A DNA stretch of 6,206 bases from Candidatus Bathyarchaeota archaeon (GTDB lineage Archaea; Thermoproteota; CALKCG01; B24; JAGTQN01): contig JAGTQN010000097.1 of the NCBI GenBank assembly GCA_018396395.1, positions 1 to 6,206 on the forward strand, given 5' to 3'. A program made the position numbers and the translations under genes. Positions 1-5,214 of this stretch are shown here, one piece after another (the stretch's first letter is position 1; each line of letters starts with the position of its first letter). The notes under the pieces were generated by a model. That model did not search any database. It was not told the origin of the DNA and saw nothing but the letters and a program-made list of their open reading frames with translations.

Positions 1-444
1 TGGAGGGGAGTAGCCCGATATGTGGCGCCAAAGCTTGGATTCTACAAGCCAGCCCAAATCCATTGCAAGTTCCTTCCTGGCCTAGGCCCGGGAGGAAAGA
101 TGAGCGCCAGCGAGCCAGAGACTTCCATCTTCACGACGGATAGAAGGGAGGAAATCGAGACGAAGATCATGAATGCCTTTACGGGAGGTCAGCCTACCCT
201 TAGGGAGCATAGGGAAAAGGGAGGAAACCCATCGGTTTGCTCCATTTTCCAGTACTACAATTTCCTCTTCGAGGATAATGACGAGAAGCTCAGGAAGATT
301 TACGAAGACTGTAGGAGGGGCGAAATTTTCTGTGGTGAATGCAAGAAAAGACTTTCAGAAAGGGTTGTGAAGTTTATCGAGGAGCATAAGGAGAGGAGGG
401 AGAAAGCGAAATCAAAGCTAGATGATTTTATCCTTAAGGACTAA
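1..444 (+). CDS. trpS: Tryptophanyl-tRNA synthetase, C-terminal part (5' end outside window)
   Basis: Class I aminoacyl-tRNA synthetase that charges tRNA-Trp in the cytoplasm. The reading frame is open to base 1, so the 147 residues seen are the C-terminal portion; archaeal TrpRS is usually about 370-430 residues. The GTG at 22 is an internal Val and not a start, because the family-conserved sequence continues upstream of it. Visible residues: the segment KPAQIHCKFLPGL (16-28) leads into the class I signature KMSAS (33-37, bases 97-111), whose lysine helps stabilise the transition state of tryptophan activation. Further on are SVCSIFQYYNFLF, then RRGEIFCGECKKRL and a charged helix near the end (EEHKERREKAKSKL), all typical of the anticodon-binding helical domain of archaeal/eukaryal TrpRS. 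The frame ends at TAA 442-444. The 135-base gap with a TATA box before pheS suggests it is not simply the first gene of the pheST operon. Identification is secure. Confidence 0.95.
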   Translation, partial: WRGVARYVAPKLGFYKPAQIHCKFLPGLGPGGKMSASEPETSIFTTDRREEIETKIMNAFTGGQPTLREHREKGGNPSVCSIFQYYNFLFEDNDEKLRKIYEDCRRGEIFCGECKKRLSERVVKFIEEHKERREKAKSKLDDFILKD

Positions 445-460
445 TCTTAGTAGGATCAAA

Positions 461-482
461 GGGAGGGAAGGGAAGAGAAGGG
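461..482 (+). other. G-quadruplex-type motif (G3 x 4) between trpS and pheS
   Basis: Four runs of GGG lie at 461-463, 465-467, 470-472 and 480-482, with loops of 1, 2 and 7 bases. This meets the usual G3(N1-7) pattern on the plus strand. The tract is almost pure purine and sits about 20 bases upstream of the TATA box of pheS, just after the end of trpS. It could act in trpS 3'-end RNA, in the pheS promoter DNA, or not at all. Folding is inferred from pattern only. Confidence 0.5.
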
Positions 483-502
483 AAACCTTCTTTCACCTTA
501 CC

Positions 503-510
503 TATAAAAT
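503..510 (+). promoter_or_regulatory. Archaeal TATA box of the pheST operon
   Basis: TATAAAAT is a near-perfect archaeal TATA box in an otherwise non-coding gap. With the usual distance of about 26 bases from box centre to start of transcription, RNA would begin near 531-533, giving a leader of roughly 48 bases before the pheS ATG at 580. A second, weaker box-like sequence, the palindrome CCTTTAAAGG at 537-546, would put the start near 568 with a leader of about 12 bases. I favour the first because of its match to consensus. Confidence 0.6.
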
Positions 511-536
511 CTATTTGCATAGCACAGAGCTTATTA

Positions 537-579
537 CCTTTAAAGGCAATGAAAACTCAGCCTTTATGAAGGGAAAGGC
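537..579 (+). promoter_or_regulatory. pheS leader with overlapping inverted repeats
   Basis: TAAAGGC (541-547) is the exact reverse complement of GCCTTTA (560-566), a 7-bp stem with a 12-base loop. GCCTTT (560-565) is also the exact reverse complement of AAAGGC (574-579), a 6-bp stem with an 8-base loop that abuts the pheS ATG. The two stems share 560-565 and cannot form together. CCTTTAAAGG at 537-546 is itself a perfect palindrome. No strong Shine-Dalgarno sequence is present; the purines at 568-578 are the only candidate and lie in the second hairpin. A regulatory role is inference, and AAAGGC is a common string in this genome. Confidence 0.35.
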
Positions 580-2133
580 ATGGCGATAGTCGTCCTTGAA
601 AATGAACTTAAGATCCTGAATTCCCTAGAAAGGCTTGATGGCGAGAAAACCTTAGAACAGCTGAGTGCATTGACGGGATTGACAAAGGATCAGATAGCCT
701 CCCTTGCCTTAACTATGCGAGGAAAGGGCTTGGTTGAAATCATCGAAACCAAGAGCCTTAGGGCTTTCCTCACAGCCGAGGGGGAAAGGCATGGAAACCT
801 AGGACTTCCAGAAAGAAGGGCCCTGAACTGGCTCTTATCCCATGAGAAGGGCTCCTTCGAAGAGCTAGCCGATGCCAGTTTAGAAGCCTGGGAGGTCCCC
901 ATAGCCATCGCTTGGCTTAGGAAGAAGGGGTGGGCTGAGGTTTCGACTATCGCTGGGAAGAAATTCCTCATACCTACGGAACTCGGGAAAGGGTATAAGG
1001 AGAAGCGAAGCTTAGAAGAGGAGGCCCTAGCCCTTATCGCCTCTTCAAGGGATAGAAGCCTCGAATTGAAGGGACAACCTGACGGAATCCTTGAAGCCTG
1101 TCAAGCCCTAAAGGCCAGGGGTCTCATTAAGCTCCAAGAACTCTCCGAGGAAAGGCTTCGCTTAACTGAGCTGGGTCGTAGGGCCCTTAAGGGCGAAGTT
1201 AGGCTTATCTTAGAGGTTTCAAGGCTAAGCAGGGAACTCATCCTTTCAGGAAATTGGCGGAATGTAAGGCTCAAGCATTATGACGTTTCCATTCCGAGCT
1301 ACCAAGTTTTTGGGGGAAGAAAACACTTCGCTAGACAAATCCTCGAGCATATACGAAGAATATGGGTGGAAATGGGCTTCAAGGAAATGAAGGGTCCCCT
1401 CATCGAAACCTGCTTCTGGAACTTTGATGCCCTCTTCGTTCCTCAGGATCATCCTGCTAGGGATCTTCAGGACACGTTCCATTTGAGGAATCCCGTCGCA
1501 GGGGACCTCCCCAAGGCTGAAATAGTCGAAAGGGTTCGAAGGACCCATGAGGATGGATGGACGACGGGTTCGAGGGGCTGGAGCTATAAATGGGATAGCG
1601 AAACCGCTAGAGAACTAATCCTCAGAACCCATACGACTAGCCTTTCTGCAAGGACTATAGCTGTCCTGAAGGAATCTGAAATCCCAGCGAAGTTCTTTTC
1701 TGTAGGAAAGGTCTTCAGGAACGAGAAGCTTGATTGGAGCCACTTGTGCGAATTCTATCAAACCGATGGTATCGTGGTCGATGAGAATGCAAACCTTAGC
1801 CATCTGATGGGATACCTACGGCGCTATCTCCTTAGGCTTGGTTTTCGTGAAGAGCAGCTCAGGTTCAGGCCGGCCTATTTCCCCTACACGGAGCCTTCCT
1901 TAGAGGTGGAATTCTACCATCCATTCTATGGTCGATGGGTTGAGCTCATCGGAGCCGGGATCTTTAGACCTGAGGTTGTGAAGCCCCTCTTAGGAAGGGA
2001 TATACCTGTCTTGGCTTGGGGACCTACCTTCGATAGAATCGTCATGATTAATTATGGTATAAAGGACATAAGGGAAGTTTACTCGAATGACCTTGAACAG
2101 CTCAGGAAAGCGAAGGCTTGGATAGGCGGATAG
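580..2133 (+). CDS. pheS: Phenylalanyl-tRNA synthetase alpha subunit, archaeal type
   Basis: Catalytic subunit of the (alpha-beta)2 class II synthetase that activates phenylalanine and charges tRNA-Phe in the cytoplasm. At 517 residues it has the archaeal/eukaryal length, longer than the bacterial subunit. Residues 1 to about 205 look like the winged-helix repeats of this type (for example TLEQLSALTGLTKDQIASLA followed by basic and Leu-rich turns). The catalytic core follows: the motif 1 region around HFARQILEHIRRIWVEMGFK (249-268), then DHPARDLQDTFHL (290-302), THTTSLSAR (350-358), motif 2 with FFSVGKVFRNEKLDWSH (372-388, Arg380), the phenylalanine-pocket segment FPYTEPSLEVEF (434-445), and motif 3 ending in WGPTFDRIVMINYGIKDIR (480-498, Arg486). 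ATG 580 is the only sensible start because an in-frame TGA lies at 550-552 and no in-frame start codon lies between. pheT begins 22 bases downstream, as expected for a subunit operon. No defect is visible. Confidence 0.97.
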   Translation: MAIVVLENELKILNSLERLDGEKTLEQLSALTGLTKDQIASLALTMRGKGLVEIIETKSLRAFLTAEGERHGNLGLPERRALNWLLSHEKGSFEELADASLEAWEVPIAIAWLRKKGWAEVSTIAGKKFLIPTELGKGYKEKRSLEEEALALIASSRDRSLELKGQPDGILEACQALKARGLIKLQELSEERLRLTELGRRALKGEVRLILEVSRLSRELILSGNWRNVRLKHYDVSIPSYQVFGGRKHFARQILEHIRRIWVEMGFKEMKGPLIETCFWNFDALFVPQDHPARDLQDTFHLRNPVAGDLPKAEIVERVRRTHEDGWTTGSRGWSYKWDSETARELILRTHTTSLSARTIAVLKESEIPAKFFSVGKVFRNEKLDWSHLCEFYQTDGIVVDENANLSHLMGYLRRYLLRLGFREEQLRFRPAYFPYTEPSLEVEFYHPFYGRWVELIGAGIFRPEVVKPLLGRDIPVLAWGPTFDRIVMINYGIKDIREVYSNDLEQLRKAKAWIGG

Positions 2134-2142
2134 TTGCCAATC

Positions 2143-2148
2143 GGAGGT
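2143..2148 (+). promoter_or_regulatory. Shine-Dalgarno site that fixes the pheT TTG start
   Basis: GGAGGT lies in the pheS-pheT gap, 7 bases before TTG 2156. That spacing is near ideal. The competing GTG at 2162 would be 13 bases away and would remove the conserved first residues of the beta subunit, so the site decides for TTG. Confidence 0.8.
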
Positions 2149-2155
2149 TTAGGAT

Positions 2156-3850
2156 TTGCCCGTGGTTAGTATAAATCTAAAGGACTTTTGTAACCTCGTT
2201 GGAAAGGATCTATCCATCGATTTCCTAAGGGATCGCCTTCCCTTCCTAGGGACGGCCTGGGAAAGGGCTTCCGAAGAGGAGTTTGAGGTGGAGGTCTTTC
2301 CCAATAGACCTGACATGTTCTCTACTGAGGGCTTGGCCAGGGCCTTTGCAGGTTTCATCAACCATCGAAAGGGAATCATTCATTTTGTTGTCGAGCCTAG
2401 CGACTACAAAACCTTCGTAGATGGTTCCGTAAGGGATGTGAGACCCTACATTGTCGTATCGGTTGTGGAGGGCGTAAGGCTTACAGAAGAGGGTCTGAAA
2501 TCCATCATGCAGCTTCAGGAGAAGCTTCATATCTCCTTTGGAAGAAACCGAAGAAAGGCTTCCATAGGTATTTACGATGCTGATAAGGTCAGATTTCCTC
2601 TAAGCTACACGACGAGGGATCAAGGCTTTGAATTCCAACCCCTTGATTTTCCAGAAAGGATTAGTATTGCAGAAATCCTTAGAAGGCATCCGAAGGGCAG
2701 GGAGTATGCCTTCATCCTCCAAGGATTCGATCGTTATCCGATCCTTATGGATTCCCTAGGCACGGTTCTCAGTATGCCTCCGATAATAAACTCTGAGGAT
2801 ACCAGGGTTACACCATCTTCTAGGAATCTTGTCATCGATGTGACAGGCCTTGATTATCGAACGATAAATGCTGTTCTAAACATCGTAACCTGCTCCCTCG
2901 TTGAAAGGGGAGGAAAGGTTAGGGCCGTCAGTATATATTATCCCTATGCTACGGAATTTGGGAAAAGCCTCGTAACGCCGGACCTAAGCCCCAGAAGGCA
3001 GATTCTGAAGATAAGCTCCGTAAGGAAGCTTACTGGTCTAAAGATCGGAGCCGATGAGATTAGGAGCCTTCTGGAAGCCATGAGATTTGGTGTGGAGAAA
3101 GTTGATGGAGATACCATGACGGTTCTTGTTCCTCCCTACAGGGCGGACATCATGCACGAAGTTGATCTTGTGGAAGATGTTGCCATCGCCTATGGATACG
3201 ATAGGATTCTTCCAGAGATTCCACCCATCTCAACCATAGGAGGAGAGGATCCCATGGAAGTTTTCTCCTCCAAGATCAGGGAGCTCATGATCGGTTTTGG
3301 CTACCAGGAGGTTATGACCTACATCCTTACGAATCCTACGACCCTTTTCAAGAAGATGAGGCTTCCAGAAACCAAGGATCTAGTGGAGCTAAGAAATCCG
3401 AAGACCAGCGAGTACACGGTATGCCGGAACTGGCTTCTACCGAGTCTTCTTGAGGTTCTAAGCCGAAATACGCATCGAACCTACCCCCAAAGGATCTTTG
3501 AGGTAGACGATGTCATAGAACCCTATCCAAAAGCAGAAACGAAAGCTAGAAGCCTAAGAAAGCTTGCCTTAGTGACGATTCATAATGAGGCTGACTTCGC
3601 TGAGGTAAGGGCCCTTTGCGATGCCCTTTTCCATGCCTTAGGACTCAGGGCAGAGGTTTTACCATCGGACCATCCTAGCTTTCTCGAAGGACGGTATGGC
3701 ATGATAAGCCTTAAGGGCATGATCTTGGGCTTCCTAGGGGAGGTCCATCCTGAGGTTCTCGAGGCCTTTGGCCTAGAGCATCCTGCTGCCGCCATGGAAC
3801 TTGACCTGGAAAGGATTAGGGAATTTTGTATGGAAATCCGATCTTCCTAA
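2156..3850 (+). CDS. pheT: Phenylalanyl-tRNA synthetase beta subunit, archaeal type (TTG start)
   Basis: Partner of PheS; the beta subunit carries the editing site that removes mis-charged Tyr from tRNA-Phe and helps bind the tRNA. Length, 564 residues, matches archaeal PheT (about 550) and is far shorter than bacterial PheT (about 800), which carries extra N- and C-terminal tRNA-binding domains. The protein starts MPVVSINLKDF, normal for the family, from TTG 2156 behind a strong GGAGGT. Visible blocks: EVFPNRPDMFSTEGLARAF (46-64), the editing-domain (B3/B4) region with ASIGIYD (135-141) and MPPIINSEDTRVT (207-219), then RNLVIDVTG (223-231). The B5 segment PPYRADIMHEVDLVEDVAIA (326-345) runs on into YGYD (346-349). 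The catalytic-like fold has LRNPKTSEYTVCRNWLLPSL (412-431) and IFEVDDVI (447-454). The C-terminus GEVHPEVLEAFGLEHPAAAM is the usual end. Co-transcribed with pheS. No truncation or frameshift is visible. Confidence 0.97.
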   Translation: MPVVSINLKDFCNLVGKDLSIDFLRDRLPFLGTAWERASEEEFEVEVFPNRPDMFSTEGLARAFAGFINHRKGIIHFVVEPSDYKTFVDGSVRDVRPYIVVSVVEGVRLTEEGLKSIMQLQEKLHISFGRNRRKASIGIYDADKVRFPLSYTTRDQGFEFQPLDFPERISIAEILRRHPKGREYAFILQGFDRYPILMDSLGTVLSMPPIINSEDTRVTPSSRNLVIDVTGLDYRTINAVLNIVTCSLVERGGKVRAVSIYYPYATEFGKSLVTPDLSPRRQILKISSVRKLTGLKIGADEIRSLLEAMRFGVEKVDGDTMTVLVPPYRADIMHEVDLVEDVAIAYGYDRILPEIPPISTIGGEDPMEVFSSKIRELMIGFGYQEVMTYILTNPTTLFKKMRLPETKDLVELRNPKTSEYTVCRNWLLPSLLEVLSRNTHRTYPQRIFEVDDVIEPYPKAETKARSLRKLALVTIHNEADFAEVRALCDALFHALGLRAEVLPSDHPSFLEGRYGMISLKGMILGFLGEVHPEVLEAFGLEHPAAAMELDLERIREFCMEIRSS

Positions 3851-4041
3851 CAGGTGTTTTGCGCTTCTTCCTACGAATGGCTTCCATCCTTTCCAGTATG
3901 CCTCTGCACCATCTGAAGGAATTTAAGATGGCGAAAATGTCCACTACAAGGATTGGGAACATTAAGGAAATAAAGGAAATAATAAGGCATCTGAACTTTA
4001 TACAGACTTTTACATAAGATCATCCTGGCCATTTTGAAAAC
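3851..4041. other. Convergent intergenic gap between pheT and the oxidoreductase gene
   Basis: This 191-base stretch separates two genes that run toward each other. I see no tRNA, no strong hairpin and no convincing gene. It is richer in A/T than its flanks. A purine-rich near-tandem repeat built on TAAGGAAA lies at 3963-3987, and weak T-rich tracts for pheT termination lie at 3855-3875 and 3994-4015. An open frame of 63 codons crosses it from inside the pheT 3' end but lacks support. Confidence 0.6.
3957..3990 (-). terminator. Possible U-rich terminator of the minus-strand oxidoreductase gene
   Basis: On the minus strand, about 50 bases past the stop of the oxidoreductase gene, the RNA would read as a pyrimidine tract with repeated U clusters (reverse complement of AAGGAAATAAAGGAAATAAT). 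Archaeal termination often uses such U-rich stretches without a hairpin. The evidence is composition and position only. Confidence 0.3.
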
Positions 4042-5064
4042 CTAGAGATCGCCTAATCTGTTCAGAAGGGGTGCGGCATCCTCATAAGCCATTCTCTCAA
4101 GCTTAGTAGCCCTTAACCCGTGGATGGCTGATGAGAGGCATTCTTCCTTTCCAAGGATTGCCCTTACGAAGTTTACGTCAGGATTTGGGCTTGTCCTAGG
4201 GAGGTTTTGGGGAAGGACCTCGCAAAGGTTCCCTCCCTTTTCCTGAAGATAAGCCCTTCCTCCAATGACAAAAATCGCCCCATGGCTGCACCAGACCCGA
4301 AGTTCCTCCCTTACAGCTACCTCTGGCGAATCACCAAGAACGGAGATGCTCGCAAGGGCTCCATTCGATAGCTCCACAGAGAGGCTCGAGTACATATCTG
4401 ATTCGCTTCCTTCCCTTTCCATGATAGCCTTCACCCTCAAGGGCTCAGCATCGAGAACCCAGAGAACCAAGTCCGTCAGATGGGTTCCCGAGCAGACTAG
4501 TTGCCCTCCTCCTGAAAGCTTTGGATCGAGGTACCAGCTTCTAGGACCGATGGCCCTTCTTAGGTCCTGAGTCAGCCAAGCAAGGGCGAAGTGGGGCCTC
4601 CCTATCCTTCCATCTTTTATGATGTTCCTAGCAAAGATGTATTCTGGCTGGAAATGCCTCTGGTAGCCTACAGAAAGCACAAGCTTCCGCCTTTCCGCTT
4701 CCTCTTTCATCGTCTCAGCTTCCTTAAGGCTTATGGCCATAGGCTTTTCCACTAAGACATGGATGCCCTTTTCCAAGGCTGCCATCGCATGTTCATAGTG
4801 ATACACATGGGGTGTGCAAACTATGACGGCTTCAGGGCTAGCCTCATCGAGCAATTTTCTATGGTCCATGAATAGGGAAGCCTCTCCCAAAGCTTTCGGG
4901 GTTATATTCCTGAACTTATTGGCAAGAGATGCGAGTCTCTTAGCGTTTTCGAGGTTTGTATCACAGAGCCCTACGATTTCAGCCTCTCCATCGCCCAAAA
5001 GGGAAAGCCTTTGGACATGGGTATGGCTGATTCCCCCACAGCCTATAAAGCCTATCCTAACCAT
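4042..5064 (-). CDS. Gfo/Idh/MocA-family NAD(P)-dependent oxidoreductase
   Basis: Cytoplasmic dehydrogenase of the glucose-fructose oxidoreductase / inositol dehydrogenase family; members oxidise or reduce sugars, inositols and related compounds with NAD(P). The 340 residues are the usual length. The N-terminal Rossmann fold shows GFIGCGGISHTH (5-16), CDTN (34-37) at the end of the second strand where the cofactor ribose is read, and CTPHVYHYEHAMAALEKGIH (83-102), which leads into VLVEKPMA (103-110). EKP holds the family lysine, Lys107. The C-terminal domain has GYQRHFQPEY (133-142) and GGGQLVCSGTHLTD (185-198), with His195 at the family catalytic histidine. The Asp usually found four residues before that His is Cys191 here. 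The start is ATG at 5062-5064, a few bases downstream of the likely transcription start. It is divergent from fae-hps across 150 bases, which hints at but does not prove a link to sugar-phosphate or C1 metabolism. Substrate unknown. Confidence 0.93.
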   Translation of the reverse strand: MVRIGFIGCGGISHTHVQRLSLLGDGEAEIVGLCDTNLENAKRLASLANKFRNITPKALGEASLFMDHRKLLDEASPEAVIVCTPHVYHYEHAMAALEKGIHVLVEKPMAISLKEAETMKEEAERRKLVLSVGYQRHFQPEYIFARNIIKDGRIGRPHFALAWLTQDLRRAIGPRSWYLDPKLSGGGQLVCSGTHLTDLVLWVLDAEPLRVKAIMEREGSESDMYSSLSVELSNGALASISVLGDSPEVAVREELRVWCSHGAIFVIGGRAYLQEKGGNLCEVLPQNLPRTSPNPDVNFVRAILGKEECLSSAIHGLRATKLERMAYEDAAPLLNRLGDL

Positions 5065-5214
5065 GTATTATCCCAAGAGGGATTAGAACGATTCTGAAAT
5101 CTAAAATCTTTCCTTCCTCCCTTTGTCCCTTTCTTCTCTTCTTATCGCATCATCGTTCGAGGTCTGAATTTTGGAGGGAAAACTTTACAAAAGCCACCCG
5201 CTTTTTATGATAGC
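5065..5214. promoter_or_regulatory. Divergent control region between the oxidoreductase and fae-hps genes
   Basis: The 150-base gap must hold both promoters. For the minus-strand gene, ATTTTAGA (reverse complement of 5100-5107) is a weak TATA box that would place the RNA start near 5077, over the small palindrome ATCCC-AAGA-GGGAT (5070-5083). Bases 5107-5145 form a long pyrimidine tract on the plus strand (purine on minus). For fae-hps, box-like sequences occur at 5183-5191 and 5201-5209. No tRNA or riboswitch is seen. Confidence 0.45.
5183..5209 (+). promoter_or_regulatory. TATA-like boxes of fae-hps
   Basis: CTTTACAAA (5183-5191) and CTTTTTATG (5201-5209) are the two candidates. With about 26 bases from box centre to RNA start, the first predicts transcription near 5213, just before GTG 5215. 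The second predicts it near 5231, just before GTG 5233. Either would give an almost leaderless mRNA, consistent with the lack of a Shine-Dalgarno site ahead of this gene. Confidence 0.4.

Noticed and set aside
22..24. GTG 22 as the start of a 140-residue protein
   Set aside because: The frame is open to base 1 and the upstream residues continue TrpRS; this is an internal valine.
79..92. Perfect palindrome GGCCTAGGCC followed by CCCGGG in trpS
   Set aside because: It encodes the conserved Gly/Pro-rich run before KMSAS; coding constraint plus codon choice explains it.
445..579. tRNA, T-box or other known riboswitch ahead of pheS
   Set aside because: No cloverleaf, no GGTTCGA arm, no T-box core. 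T-boxes are bacterial, and the genes are archaeal.
566..589. ATG 566 frame (seven codons, ending at TAG 587) overlapping the pheS start
   Set aside because: It is out of frame with pheS, very short and has no independent ribosome site.
1246..1548. Antisense open frame of 100 codons in pheS, and similar long antisense frames at 690-971, 2246-2530, 3580-3795 and 4265-4570
   Set aside because: All lie on the opposite strand of well-conserved genes, have no family resemblance and are what this codon usage produces by chance.
3826..4017. 63-codon open frame overlapping the pheT 3' end, with an internal ATG at 3928 that would give a 29-residue Lys/Ile-rich peptide
   Set aside because: It begins inside pheT, has no convincing ribosome-binding site and matches no family I recognise. 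Its second half is the low-complexity TAAGGAAA repeat.
5070..5083. ATCCC-AAGA-GGGAT hairpin just upstream of the oxidoreductase ATG
   Set aside because: Only 5 bp, and the predicted RNA start falls inside it, so it is unlikely to form in the mRNA. It might be an operator, but there is no second copy in the gap to support that.
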